A DNA stretch of 64,000 nt from Candidatus Allochristensenella caecavium (lineage in GTDB: Bacteria > Bacillota > Clostridia > Christensenellales > QAND01). The notes under the pieces were generated by a model. That model was not told the origin of the DNA. It did no database searches and saw nothing but the letters and a program-made list of their open reading frames with translations. Below are positions 33,303 through 43,219 of the stretch, in pieces. Made by a program: the position numbers and the translations under genes. The stretch lies in assembly GCA_904397865.1 (NCBI GenBank), contig CAJFOS010000011.1, forward strand, positions 1 through 64,000. Reading direction: 5' to 3'. Each line of letters starts with the position of its first letter. Within the stretch, counting starts at the first letter, position 1.

Positions 33303-35429
33303 TCAGTTCTGTTTGAACACCCGGCTGCGCAGGCCATACAAGCCCACACACGCTGCCCCCAACGCCAGCAGCATCCAGGCAAACCCATCCGTCTCACCTG
33401 TCTTGGGAACGGACGGCGGGTCCGTCGGTTCGGTTGTCGGCGGTGCGACCGCCCCTGCTTCCGTCACCTGAATAACCGCTTGCGCCCGGGCGACTTTTCC
33501 GCCATAGTTGGTCACGCCTGTCACCTTTTTCACATTGGCTGTATAAACCAGTCTTGCTTCACCCGGCTGTACCGGCACCAGCATGCCATCCTGGTAAAGC
33601 ACAGGCGCTTCACCCTGGGCAAACGCCGTGCCGTCCGGCTTGACAATTTCCACTGTCACATCCACATTGTCCCGTTTGCCCGTCCATACCGGGAAAGCAA
33701 CGCCATCGCTTCCCGCTTCCAGGCTTTTCTCAGCAGCCGGCAGCAGATTGATTTCCATGCGGCTCTGCGGCGCGTAATCGTCCGCTTTCACCGTCCCCTT
33801 TTCTTCCAGCCATTGCATGAATGCTTCACGCGTCCATAGGTTCGTGTCTTCCAGCGGGATACCCAACTCTTTGTAGATGCCAAATCCATTGCCGCCGCTG
33901 GTCATATTGGAATCCGCCGCCAGCGTAAGCGTGCGGGTCGTATCCGTCAAATCCAGCGGCTGGTCCTCGCCGTCAAGCTGAATCGAGCGTACCCGCGAAC
34001 CGCTGGGTTGATACAGGTCATATATCACCTTCATGCCCGAGACGCTGCAGAAGAACGTATCGCCATACACATCCGCATTTGCTTCTAAAATCGCCTTGAG
34101 CTGTGCGGGCGTGACCGTCGCTTTCATCACCACGTTTTCATAAGGCAGTACTGCAAAAGCATCATTGCGCACAATCCGCTGCCCGTCTGTGAAGACCACG
34201 TTTGTCCAAAGCTCTTCCATGCCGACATCGGCGTCCACCGCTTCGCGCACAAAATCCGCAACCAGGCAGCCCATCGTCGTATCTACAATTCCGCGGCCGG
34301 TGCTCAGTTCGTCCGCGGTACCGAAATCGCCCTGCGCCGTCGCAATCTCTTCGCTTTTATACCCGCCAATTTGCGCATCCAACCGCTCCAGCTCTGCCTG
34401 CACGGTCGCGTCTTTTTCTACGGTGCCCAGTTTGGCGGCATCCCACAGGAAGGAATCATCGTCATCGACCGTCAGTTCCTTCGTCGCCGGATTGTAGGAC
34501 ACCTTCAGTTGTACAAGCGCATTGGTGTTGTTTTTCCCCTGCATGTAAATAACGTCGTCCGGGAAATCCACCGCCAGTGGACCGCTGGCATTGGCGAATT
34601 CGTTCGGCTTGGGTGTAAACGTCGCATGGACGTGCGAACCAAGCATGATGTCAATCCCATCCACCGCGCGGGCCAGCGCCGCATCCTCCTCCACCGTCTG
34701 GTGGGTGAGCATGACTACAATATCCGCGCCCTGTTCACGCACATAAGGCACCAGCCGCTGCGCAGCGGTAATGGCAGCCTCATGGTCCAATCCGGCCAGC
34801 GTCACTTCGCGCTCCACTCCAAAGATGACTTCATCATTAGTCACGCTGATGTACGCAACCTTGACCCCGTTATAATCCACAATCTGATACGGCAGTACTT
34901 CGTTCCCCTTTTCCGTTTTCATCGTCGCGCTGTCCGGGCCGGGGCGTTCCAAATCCTTTTGAAATACGTTGGCGCATAAATATTGCATCTTGTGCTGCCC
35001 GCCGCTGGTATCCGCCGCCTGGTCGACGCGTTCCAGCAGGTTGGCCGTGGTGTAATTGAATTCATGGTTGCCGATGATGGTGTAATCATATCCCATCAGT
35101 TTCATCACGCCAATCATCTGCTGGCCGCCGCCAAAGTACGTCGAATCCAACGTGCCCTGCAGCGCGTCCCCGCCGTCGAGCAACACAACATGTTCATTTT
35201 CGCCCGCGGTTGCCCGCGCCTGGTTGACCACGCCCGCAATGTTGGCTAACAACGTGTTGTTGGCCGGCTTCGCATCCGAAATGGTCGTCCGTCCGTGCAT
35301 GTCACTGGTCTGATAGAACGTGAACGTCTGCACATCCTGCGCAGCAGGTTCTGCCCATGCTGCAGCCGGAACCAACCCCAATGTCATTGTCAAAGCAATG
35401 ACGCTTCCCAGCCATCTGAGTCTTTTCAT
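33303..35429 (-). CDS. Wall-anchored 5'-nucleotidase/UshA-type phosphoesterase
   Basis: A 708-aa exported enzyme. A signal peptide ends near AWA-E (residue 26). The metallophosphoesterase domain (about 35-300) shows the metal ligands in TSDMHGRT, DGGDALQGT, GNHEFNY, MLTHQT and GSHVHATF. The 5_nucleotid_C substrate domain follows (about 340-545) with TTMGCLVADFVREAV. A beta-rich stalk leads to VPKTGE (674-679), a membrane helix and the basic tail, a sortase-type sorting signal. It should release phosphate and nucleosides from extracellular nucleotides. A terminator hairpin in the leader suggests attenuation. Confidence 0.92.
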   Translation of the reverse strand: MKRLRWLGSVIALTMTLGLVPAAAWAEPAAQDVQTFTFYQTSDMHGRTTISDAKPANNTLLANIAGVVNQARATAGENEHVVLLDGGDALQGTLDSTYFGGGQQMIGVMKLMGYDYTIIGNHEFNYTTANLLERVDQAADTSGGQHKMQYLCANVFQKDLERPGPDSATMKTEKGNEVLPYQIVDYNGVKVAYISVTNDEVIFGVEREVTLAGLDHEAAITAAQRLVPYVREQGADIVVMLTHQTVEEDAALARAVDGIDIMLGSHVHATFTPKPNEFANASGPLAVDFPDDVIYMQGKNNTNALVQLKVSYNPATKELTVDDDDSFLWDAAKLGTVEKDATVQAELERLDAQIGGYKSEEIATAQGDFGTADELSTGRGIVDTTMGCLVADFVREAVDADVGMEELWTNVVFTDGQRIVRNDAFAVLPYENVVMKATVTPAQLKAILEANADVYGDTFFCSVSGMKVIYDLYQPSGSRVRSIQLDGEDQPLDLTDTTRTLTLAADSNMTSGGNGFGIYKELGIPLEDTNLWTREAFMQWLEEKGTVKADDYAPQSRMEINLLPAAEKSLEAGSDGVAFPVWTGKRDNVDVTVEIVKPDGTAFAQGEAPVLYQDGMLVPVQPGEARLVYTANVKKVTGVTNYGGKVARAQAVIQVTEAGAVAPPTTEPTDPPSVPKTGETDGFAWMLLALGAACVGLYGLRSRVFKQN

Positions 35430-35483
35430 CTGTTTTCCACTCCCTCTTTTTGGTTTGATATTGTCCCCACAGACAAATGTTTC

Positions 35484-35545
35484 CAAAATAAAAAACACAT
35501 GAAACAAACGCGTCCCCCGGTTTTCCCGATGCTTTGTTTCATGTG
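35484..35545 (-). terminator. Leader terminator (attenuator) before 5'-nucleotidase gene
   Basis: A perfect 13-bp stem (CACATGAAACAAA at 35496-35508 pairing with TTTGTTTCATGTG at 35533-35545), followed on the minus strand by TTTTTTATTTT, lies in the 5' leader about 55 bases before the coding start. Confidence 0.6.
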
Positions 35546-35910
35546 CCTATAAATTCTAATCTGAAACCCCTCTGTGCATAGAAAAAACCGTGGTGATTTT
35601 TCTATACTCAGATTATACGAAAAACACACAAATCCGCCGCGGGCCAGCCGTTCACCCTTACAGGCGTTTTTCTGCTTCGTATAGAAAGGTTATGCTGAAA
35701 ACGGAACCGTACTCCGTTTCCCTTTATGTTTTTATTTAACCATATTTTAACATTCTGCACAAGTCCTTTCCAGACTCGTTGTTCTTTAAAAATTCCTGCT
35801 GTACGGAAGCCGGGTGGTCCCGCGCATGCGCATGGGATACCGCTTTTCACCCGGCATCCCCCTTTGTTTCAAATCCTTCCTTCGCCAATGTCCGTGTATC
35901 CCCTTATGGA
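35546..35910. other. Long leader/intergenic region, no gene recognised
   Basis: About 365 bases between the leader terminator and the next gene's terminator. On the minus strand CGTATAATCTG near 35615 offers a -10, and TTTCTATAC occurs twice nearby. I recognise no aptamer class and no credible coding frame. Confidence 0.4.
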
Positions 35911-35943
35911 TAAAAAGAGGAAGCCAAATGCTTCCTCTTTTTG
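35911..35943. terminator. Terminator after anchored metallophosphoesterase
   Basis: AAAAAGAGGAAGC/GCTTCCTCTTTTT around CAAAT, T-rich on both strands. Confidence 0.9.
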
Positions 35944-35961
35944 TTGGAGTGCCGAACGGGG

Positions 35962-38900
35962 TTATTGGATCTGTTTGCGTTTATATCCAACTACCGCGGC
36001 CACAGCCAGCAAGCCCGCGCCGGCCAGCAGCAACGGCCATGCCCAGGGCGTTCCATGCTCACCCGTCTTGGGCGGCAGGGGGTCGTTCCCGCCCGGCTGT
36101 TGGCTGCTGCCATTGTCAACCGTCTTACGCTGCAAGCCATCGATGGCCGATTGCAGCGCCTGTGCTGCAGCGTCCACCTGTTGCTGGGTTGCATCTGCCG
36201 GCAGGTTCTGCGCTGCTGTCCATGCATGTTGCAGCGCCTGTACGCTGGCATCCGTATACGCGCTCAGGTCCATGTTTTCCACCTGTCCCATCAGTTGTTT
36301 GAGCGCATCCCACACAACGCCCGTGGAAAAGGACTGAATTTCACTGGTCGTGGTATTGCCCGCCTGGTCTGTCAACGTCACATACCAGGCATAACCATGT
36401 CCGGCCTCCAGACCATCCCATTGAACCGAAACCGTTCCGGCGCCGGTCAACTCCTGCGGCTGGCCGATGGCTTTGCTGGTCTGCGTATGCATGGTCAGCG
36501 ACTGGGTGGTCAGTGTGCGGGTGGTGTTCGCATGGAAATCAATCTGGAAGACGAATTCATCCTTATGCTTCTGGTACAAGCCCTCTTTTTCCGCCTGTTT
36601 ATCGGTAAAATATTCCGTTTTCCCGGTATAGGGCGAATAGGTGTTGACATAGAGCAGGTTGTTTTCGACGTCAAATTTCAGCATCCGCATAAAGCCCAGC
36701 CCGCCTTGCGAAAGGCTCTGATAATCGCTGAGAATGCTGTAGACCGTGTGTCCGTCTGCAAAGGTTTCCACGTTGGTATTCACGCCATGGTTGTGCCCGC
36801 ACAGCACGATGCGGATATTGGCATTTTTGGCCACCAAGTCATCGTGGACCATTCGCACGTTGGCATATGAAGAATCCATTTCCACTTCGCCGCCAACCGT
36901 CAAATAGTCGTGCACCAGCAGGATAACCGTGTGTTCCGGATAGGCTTTAAGCACATTGTTTGCCCATTCGATGTTGTCCGCATCCACATTGATACCCAGG
37001 CCCATCACCAAAAATTTGGCGCCATTGGTTTCCATCAGGTAATAATAATCTTCATCGCCGTTGTTGCCGCCCCAATAGGGATTGTTGGCCTGCATACGGC
37101 TAGCCGGAAAATATTCTTGATACAAATCCGCCTCGCTGTCACGGCTGTCGTGGTTACCCGTGATGGCCATATACGGGATATCGGCCGCTTCAATCATTTT
37201 AAACGCCGCGTCGATATTTTCCCACTGACTGCGGTCATTGTATACGTTCACCAGGTCCCCCGTGTGAACCATCAGTTTGGACTTCTGTGCTTCAAACTGG
37301 TCGATAATCCACTGAAATTGCGTAGTCATCACGTGTGTGTCCGCCGCATTTTGAGAATAAAATTGGGTGTCCGTCGTCCACATCAGGTTAAAATCATACT
37401 GTCCCTTGGTGGGGATATAGCTGTCGCGGCCGGCCAGGGGCTGGTTCATCCCCCGCCAGAACAACAGATACATCTGATTGTTTTGAACAATGCCTTCCGT
37501 ATTCGCAATTTCCAAATCCATCGACAGCGTGCCTTCGCCGCTGGCCGTGTTCAGCAAGTTCCACTGCCCGCTGTTCTGGTTGTATACGTAAGCGCTGACC
37601 TCGCGTTCTGCGCTTCCCTTCCATTGCAGGCTGAATTGTTTGGCCTGTGCCTGTTCATCCGTCAGCGCAATCTGATAAATCTGATACGGCGTCTGGTTCT
37701 CTGCTACCGTCGTCCCAAACAAGGCTTCTCCCTGTGTTTGTCCCGCCATGTTGGGCTTGATGGCCGTGGGCAGCGACGCGTCCGTCGTCCCCTGATACAC
37801 CTTGGTATTTTGCGCATCCAGCGTAATGCTTTCCACCTGGTAGAACTGCGCCGTCACCTTTTCCTGGTCTGCCTGTGTGACCTGTGCGGACAAAACCGCT
37901 TTGTTTCCTTCTACCTGCTGGCTCATCGCCGGCGCCTGCGGCGCAAGGGTATCCTGCATGGTCAAGGCAAGCGCAACCGTTTTGCTGTCCGCCGCGTCCG
38001 CTTTGTTGACCGCCTGTATTGTCAGCGTTTGTGCGCCAAGTGCATAGAGGGGAATCTGGACGGAAAACGTCCCGCTTTCCACTGAACCGCACGCCGTAAA
38101 ATGCGTTCCGTCCAGCGAATAGGACAGTTCAGCCGCACGGTTTACAATGCCTTCCACCGTCACCAAGCCCGTTTCCACCGTCGATGCATCTGCGGGGCTT
38201 GTCACTTGCAGCAACAAACTTCCATCTTTGCTTTCCGCAGGCAGTTCCGTTACAGCATCCCCCAAATAATTGGCGTACCGGAACGCTTCCATCTGTTCGG
38301 AAATCGCCGTGTTCATAAACTGGAATTCATCCAACATGCCGGTGAATCCGCCCACAACGCCCGTGTCATCCGAATAGGCTCCCAGGACCAGCGGCGTAGC
38401 CGGTTCAGACAGAATCGCACCGCATGCTTTGGCCTGCTGGGCTTCAAGCGCGCCGTCAACATACAGCTTGGTGGTGCTTCCATCGTAAGTCATCGTGATA
38501 AGATGCGTGCCTTTATCCACCGGCGTGTTGATGTTGGAACTGCCATCAGCGCCATAGACGCGCGCGGTCACGCCCCCATTGTATCCGCCAATGTAATACG
38601 TATCACCCTCTTTTTGTCCGCCGTTTTTATCGCGGCAGACCAACCCGGCCCAATCCGAAAAAACTTCCGAATCTATCACTACACTGGCCGTAAGCTGCGT
38701 GTTGCCAGCCCCCACCGCGTCATAGACCAGCTTCTGCTGGCCGGTAAGCTTGGCCGCGGTGCCCAGCGCGCCGTCTTGCGTTGCCACTTCGCCCACAACC
38801 TGCGCCGTGTGCTGGCCGGTAGAATCCTTCGTTTGTTCAGAAAGCGCTGCAAAGTGTTCCACCACTTCGTAATCCGAGCTCCAGACCTGTTTTGCATCGT

Positions 38901-39282
38901 TTGCAGCCGCCTGTTGCGCATAATATCCCCAGATATTCGTGCTGGCTGAGGCTTTGAGCACCGGTACCTTCACCCATACACTGCTCTCGCCCGTCGGGTT
39001 CCAGTTCTCTACTTCGTAAGGCAGTTTGGTTCCGTCCTCCAGGTAAAAGCGCATGCCCTCCCGATTGGGCACATTCGTGCTGTCCACCTTGACCAGCACC
39101 GGCACGTCTTTGAGCGCGCTGTCCGTGCCGTTCTTCACCACCATGCACTGGCGTATCTCGGCCGCCTCATCCAGCCAGTCTCCGCCTTGCACGGCGGCAG
39201 CGGCCGGCAACGGCACCTGTACGGCCGCCATCATCAAGGCCAGTGCCAGCGCACAGGCCCAACCTTTTCTTCTCCTCACCAT
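35962..39282 (-). CDS. Large wall-anchored LamG-metallophosphoesterase protein
   Basis: A 1106-aa exported protein. After the signal peptide (about 1-30) come a DUF2341 domain (40-130), a LamG/concanavalin-like domain (180-340), Ig-like and linker segments (355-620), and a calcineurin-like metallophosphoesterase domain (632-870) with TDTQ (D638), HTGDLVN (D676), GNHD (N710, H711), LLVHDY (H791) and CGHNHG (H830, H832). A FIVAR repeat (about 990-1050) precedes PPKTGE (1070-1075), a membrane helix and basic tail. The lectin-like parts suggest binding to a glycan or nucleic-acid-rich surface before phosphate release. It shares its anchor type with two other proteins in the window. Confidence 0.9.
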   Translation of the reverse strand: MVRRRKGWACALALALMMAAVQVPLPAAAAVQGGDWLDEAAEIRQCMVVKNGTDSALKDVPVLVKVDSTNVPNREGMRFYLEDGTKLPYEVENWNPTGESSVWVKVPVLKASASTNIWGYYAQQAAANDAKQVWSSDYEVVEHFAALSEQTKDSTGQHTAQVVGEVATQDGALGTAAKLTGQQKLVYDAVGAGNTQLTASVVIDSEVFSDWAGLVCRDKNGGQKEGDTYYIGGYNGGVTARVYGADGSSNINTPVDKGTHLITMTYDGSTTKLYVDGALEAQQAKACGAILSEPATPLVLGAYSDDTGVVGGFTGMLDEFQFMNTAISEQMEAFRYANYLGDAVTELPAESKDGSLLLQVTSPADASTVETGLVTVEGIVNRAAELSYSLDGTHFTACGSVESGTFSVQIPLYALGAQTLTIQAVNKADAADSKTVALALTMQDTLAPQAPAMSQQVEGNKAVLSAQVTQADQEKVTAQFYQVESITLDAQNTKVYQGTTDASLPTAIKPNMAGQTQGEALFGTTVAENQTPYQIYQIALTDEQAQAKQFSLQWKGSAEREVSAYVYNQNSGQWNLLNTASGEGTLSMDLEIANTEGIVQNNQMYLLFWRGMNQPLAGRDSYIPTKGQYDFNLMWTTDTQFYSQNAADTHVMTTQFQWIIDQFEAQKSKLMVHTGDLVNVYNDRSQWENIDAAFKMIEAADIPYMAITGNHDSRDSEADLYQEYFPASRMQANNPYWGGNNGDEDYYYLMETNGAKFLVMGLGINVDADNIEWANNVLKAYPEHTVILLVHDYLTVGGEVEMDSSYANVRMVHDDLVAKNANIRIVLCGHNHGVNTNVETFADGHTVYSILSDYQSLSQGGLGFMRMLKFDVENNLLYVNTYSPYTGKTEYFTDKQAEKEGLYQKHKDEFVFQIDFHANTTRTLTTQSLTMHTQTSKAIGQPQELTGAGTVSVQWDGLEAGHGYAWYVTLTDQAGNTTTSEIQSFSTGVVWDALKQLMGQVENMDLSAYTDASVQALQHAWTAAQNLPADATQQQVDAAAQALQSAIDGLQRKTVDNGSSQQPGGNDPLPPKTGEHGTPWAWPLLLAGAGLLAVAAVVGYKRKQIQ

Positions 39283-39482
39283 GTGATTGTTTGTCCCTTC
39301 TTTCCTTTCAAATACAGCTCTATCCTACCTGTTACAGATTAAAATTTATTTATCCCTTTGTAAGAACGGACTTAGAGCTTTGTAAACCCCCGGTTAGAAA
39401 GGAACTTTGAACCGGCACGCCATTTTTCTATCCAAAATCCGCCGCGCCCTGTATAATAAAAGGAAAGAAAAGAGGGAAGGCC

Positions 39483-41537
39483 GTGTCATCAACGATGGAA
39501 ATACTCGCGCCGGCCGGCGGGCCGGAACAGCTACGTGCCGCTGTGCGCTGTGGCGCAGATGCCATATATCTGGGCGTACAGGGATTCAACGCCCGCCGCA
39601 ATGCGGAAAATTTTGACGGCGCTGCCTTGCACGACGCTGTCCGTTATTGCCATGGGCGTGGCGTACGCGTCTATGTCGCTCTCAATACGTTGGTTACAGA
39701 TGCCGAAATCCCTGCATTCACCCAAACCGCACGCCTGATAGCCGCTTGCGGGGTGGATGCCGCCATCGTCCAGGACCTGGGCATGGCGGATTTGCTGCAT
39801 ACCCTGTGTCCTTCCCTGCATTTACACGCCTCCACACAGATGACCATTCACAACCTCGCGGGGGTGCGCCAGCTTGAAGCGCTCGGCTTCACCCGCGCTG
39901 TCCTCGCCCGTGAACTTTCCGCGCAGGAGATAGCCGCCATCGCCCGCCAGACGCAAATGGAACTGGAGGTTTTCGTCCATGGCGCCTTGTGCATGTCCGT
40001 TTCCGGCCAATGTATGCTCTCCTCCGTCATCGGCGAACGCAGCGGAAACCGCGGGCTGTGTGCACAGCCATGCCGGCTCAATTTTCGCTCCGGCGACCGG
40101 CCTTATGCGCTTTCCCTCAAGGATTTAAGCCTGATACCGCATCTGGAACAACTGCGCGCCATAGGCGTGCATTCTCTGAAAATTGAAGGCCGGATGAAAC
40201 GGCCGGAATACGTAGCCGCCGCGGTCACTGCCTGCCGTCAGGCATTGGCAGGGGAACAGCCGGATATGGATACCCTGCAGGCAGTCTTTTCGCGCAGCGG
40301 GTTCACCGACGGCTATTTCACCGGGAAACGCAATCTGTCCATGTTCGGGCACCGCCGCAAGGAAGATGTTGCCGCTGCACCCGCGGTGCTCGGCTCGCTT
40401 GCCGCCCTGTATCGTCATGAACGCGCTTGCATCCCCGTGGATATGCAGTTAGACTTTCGTCAGGGACAGCCTGCCTCCCTCACCGTTGATGACGGCCAGT
40501 ACGCTTGCACTGTGTCCGGCGACATACCCCAACCCGCGCAAACGCGGCCAACGGATGCAGCCCTTGCGCGCCGCAGCCTGGAAAAAACCGGCGGCACGCC
40601 GTTTTTCCTGCGTAAACTGGATTGTACGATACAACCCGGCTTGATGCTGCCCGCCTCTTCGCTCAATGCCTTGCGCAAATCTGCACTGGATGCGCTCCTG
40701 CAGCAACGCAGTACGCCCACTGCTCATCCATTTTGGGACGCGGCCGTGCCCGTTGCGTCCGTGCCTCCCACGCGCTTGCGGCCACCGGCCCTGCGCGTAC
40801 GCGTCGAACAAGCTGAACAGCTCACCGATTCCCTTCTACATGCTGCCGAACGCGTCATCATCCCAGTGCCCGTGCTGGACGACCATCCGGAACTGCTGTC
40901 CCGCTGCGCCGACAAGCTGGTTGGTGAAATTCCGCTGCTTGTTTTCCCCGGTCAGGAGGAAGCGCTATCTGCACAGCTCGCGCGTCTGCAGGCGCAGGGG
41001 CTGCAGGCTGTCAGCGTCGGCAATCTGGGTGCGCTGTATATCGCCCGTTCACTCGGCTTAACGCTCTATGGCAACCATGCCCTGCATATCCTCAATGCCC
41101 ATACGCTGCGTGTGTTACGCCGGCTGGGGGTGTGTGATGCCACGCTTTCCTTTGAAATAAATCTGCGCCAAGCTGAACAGATACGGGATATACAGCCCTG
41201 CGGCATCCTCGGTTATGGCTATTTGCCATTGATGGCGCTGCGCAACTGCCCGTGCAAACAGGCGGATGGATGCGGCACCTGTAAGGGACGCCCCCACCTG
41301 ACCGACCGGACCCGCCGGCATTTTCCCATTCTCTGTCAACGTAAACAGTATGCGGTTCTACTCAATTCCGTGCCGCTGGTGTTGTCGGATAAAACCATCC
41401 GCGGGGTGGATTTTCTCACCCTGTATTTCACCATCGAAACGCCGGAACAGTGCGACGCCGTCCTGCACGCCTATCAAACGCAGGCAGCCCCGCAGCAACC
41501 CCGTACCGGCGGACTCTATTTTCGCGAACTTAAATAA
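39483..41537 (+). CDS. U32 family protein with DUF3656, RlhA-like
   Basis: A 684-aa cytoplasmic protein of the U32 'peptidase' family with a DUF3656 extension. U32 family members RlhA and TrhP hydroxylate rRNA or tRNA cytidine/uridine, so a role in RNA modification is more likely than proteolysis. Motifs are EILAPAGGPEQLRAAVRCGADAIY at the start, the signature ELEVFVHGALCMSVSGQCMLSS with conserved cysteines, NRGLCAQPCRLNF and SLKIEGRMKRPEYVA. The start is taken as GTG at 39483 (AGAGG seven bases upstream); ATG at 39495 is the alternative. It is followed by a second U32 gene. Confidence 0.88.
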   Translation: MSSTMEILAPAGGPEQLRAAVRCGADAIYLGVQGFNARRNAENFDGAALHDAVRYCHGRGVRVYVALNTLVTDAEIPAFTQTARLIAACGVDAAIVQDLGMADLLHTLCPSLHLHASTQMTIHNLAGVRQLEALGFTRAVLARELSAQEIAAIARQTQMELEVFVHGALCMSVSGQCMLSSVIGERSGNRGLCAQPCRLNFRSGDRPYALSLKDLSLIPHLEQLRAIGVHSLKIEGRMKRPEYVAAAVTACRQALAGEQPDMDTLQAVFSRSGFTDGYFTGKRNLSMFGHRRKEDVAAAPAVLGSLAALYRHERACIPVDMQLDFRQGQPASLTVDDGQYACTVSGDIPQPAQTRPTDAALARRSLEKTGGTPFFLRKLDCTIQPGLMLPASSLNALRKSALDALLQQRSTPTAHPFWDAAVPVASVPPTRLRPPALRVRVEQAEQLTDSLLHAAERVIIPVPVLDDHPELLSRCADKLVGEIPLLVFPGQEEALSAQLARLQAQGLQAVSVGNLGALYIARSLGLTLYGNHALHILNAHTLRVLRRLGVCDATLSFEINLRQAEQIRDIQPCGILGYGYLPLMALRNCPCKQADGCGTCKGRPHLTDRTRRHFPILCQRKQYAVLLNSVPLVLSDKTIRGVDFLTLYFTIETPEQCDAVLHAYQTQAAPQQPRTGGLYFRELK

Positions 41538-41557
41538 CCTTTCCGGGAGGAATGACC

Positions 41558-42751
41558 TTGCGCCCCGTTGAACTACTTTCGCCTGCGGGCAATCTGGAAA
41601 AATGCAAAACCGCACTCTATTTTGGTGCGGACGCCGTCTATGCAGGCGGCCCCGTGTTCAATTTGCGTGCAGGCAGTGCCAACTTTTCCCTAACGGAACT
41701 CCGCCAGGCCGTGGATGATGCCCACGCCCGCGGGAAAAGGCTTTATGTCACTGTCAACGCCTTTGCCCGCAACACGGATTTCGCCTCCTTTCCCGCTTAT
41801 GTCCGCACGCTCGACGCCATGGAGGTGGACGCAATACTGGTTTCAGACCTCGGCTTTTTGTCCGCCGCCAAACAGGCGGCCCCGGATTTGGAAATCCACA
41901 TCAGTACCCAGGCCAACTGCCTGAACTATATGGCTGCGCGCGCGTATTACGAACTGGGCGCTAAACGCGTGGTGTTGGCGCGGGAATGCACTCTGGAGGA
42001 AATTGCCGATATTCGCGCCCATGTACCCGATACGCTGGAATTGGAAGCCTTTGTCCACGGTGCCATGTGCATGGCCTATTCGGGCCGTTGCCTTATCAGC
42101 TCCTTTTTAACCGGGCGCGATTCCAACCGCGGCGATTGCGCACAGGCCTGCCGTTGGAATTATGCGCTGATGGAAGAAAAACGCCCCGGCGAATATTTCC
42201 CCATTGAGGAAGATGCCGGAGGCACAACGCTTCTTAGTTCGTATGACCTCAATCTGATTGAACATCTTGATGCACTGCGTCAAGCAGGGCTGGATTCGCT
42301 GAAGATTGAAGGGCGGATGAAATCCGCTGGTTACGTCGCCACCGTCACCAATGCTTATCGAAAAGCGCTTGACGGGGAATCCAATTTCCCGCTTTTACAG
42401 CGCGAACTGCATAGCGTCAGCCACCGGGAGTTTTCCACCGGCTTTTATTTCAATGAATTGCGTATCCATCCTGCCAGCCAGGGCGTTTATCTACAGGATT
42501 GCGTCTTTGCTGCCATCGTCCGGCAGAGCGCGGCCGGGCAGGCCGTTGTAGAACAAAAAAACAAGTTCTCCCTGGGCGATACCCTGGAGATTCTTTCCCC
42601 TGGTTCGCTTGGTCTATCCTTTACGCTGGAACAGATGTGGGATGCTGATACCGGCCTGCCGCTGCAAAGTGCACCGCATCCCGCCCAGCGTGTTCGGATA
42701 GCCTGTCCCTACCCGCTCCATGAATTGGACATTTTACGCAAACGCCTGTAA
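41558..42751 (+). CDS. U32 family protein, TrhP-like
   Basis: A 397-aa protein of the U32 family, shorter than its neighbour. Motifs are VELLSPAGNLEKCKTALYFGADAVYAGG, ELEAFVHGAMCMAYSGRCLIS, NRGDCAQACRWNY and SLKIEGRMKSAGYVATV, with the cysteines thought to hold an iron-sulfur cluster. TrhP forms a tRNA wobble-uridine hydroxylation with prephenate-derived cofactor. I choose TTG at 41558 because GGGAGG then lies seven bases upstream; the ATG at 41552 is one base from that sequence. It follows the DUF3656-type gene by 20 bp. Confidence 0.88.
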   Translation: MRPVELLSPAGNLEKCKTALYFGADAVYAGGPVFNLRAGSANFSLTELRQAVDDAHARGKRLYVTVNAFARNTDFASFPAYVRTLDAMEVDAILVSDLGFLSAAKQAAPDLEIHISTQANCLNYMAARAYYELGAKRVVLARECTLEEIADIRAHVPDTLELEAFVHGAMCMAYSGRCLISSFLTGRDSNRGDCAQACRWNYALMEEKRPGEYFPIEEDAGGTTLLSSYDLNLIEHLDALRQAGLDSLKIEGRMKSAGYVATVTNAYRKALDGESNFPLLQRELHSVSHREFSTGFYFNELRIHPASQGVYLQDCVFAAIVRQSAAGQAVVEQKNKFSLGDTLEILSPGSLGLSFTLEQMWDADTGLPLQSAPHPAQRVRIACPYPLHELDILRKRL

Positions 42752-42793
42752 AAATCATATCATCCCCTTCCGCCAATCAGGAGGGAAAATCAG

Positions 42794-43165
42794 ATGAACA
42801 TTACGCACATTGACTGGATGGACTTTGCGTACCACGAAGGCACCGTCGCCGTTTCAGACGGCGTTCATATCGTGAACTGCTTCTTTTGCGGCGGTGCGGA
42901 TGAAACGCTTATCTGTAGCCAAGTGCTGACCGAACCGCTGCATCTGCTCGATGTACAGGATATTATGCGTTCTGAATCCCCCATCCCTTCGATACGCCCT
43001 CTTGGAGATTCCCCCTGGTCGGTCGTTTTGTGCGGCTGCTTCAATGCACACAGCGAGCAATTGCAGGTTGGGGGACTCTGTTTCGATTTACAGGATGTGC
43101 CCCTGCCCGGGGACATTCAGGATGGTGAATGGGTCACATGCGTCGCAGACCGTGTGGATATCTAG
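42794..43165 (+). CDS. Hypothetical protein, third gene after U32 pair
   Basis: A 123-aa soluble protein with no family I recognise. It has six cysteines, including CFFCGG and LCGCF, but not in a clear zinc-finger spacing. CAGGAGGG lies nine bases before the ATG. It is 42 bp after the TrhP-like gene and ends at a strong terminator, so it belongs to the same transcript. A role with U32-mediated RNA modification is a guess from position only. Confidence 0.7.
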   Translation: MNITHIDWMDFAYHEGTVAVSDGVHIVNCFFCGGADETLICSQVLTEPLHLLDVQDIMRSESPIPSIRPLGDSPWSVVLCGCFNAHSEQLQVGGLCFDLQDVPLPGDIQDGEWVTCVADRVDI

Positions 43166-43177
43166 CGCCGCTACAAC

Positions 43178-43212
43178 AAAAAAAGCCTTTCCCCTTGGGG
43201 AAAGGCTTTTTT
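43178..43212. terminator. Bidirectional terminator
   Basis: AAAAAAAGCCTTTCCCC/GGGGAAAGGCTTTTTT between convergent transcripts. Confidence 0.9.
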
Positions 43213-43219
43213 GTCCGTT

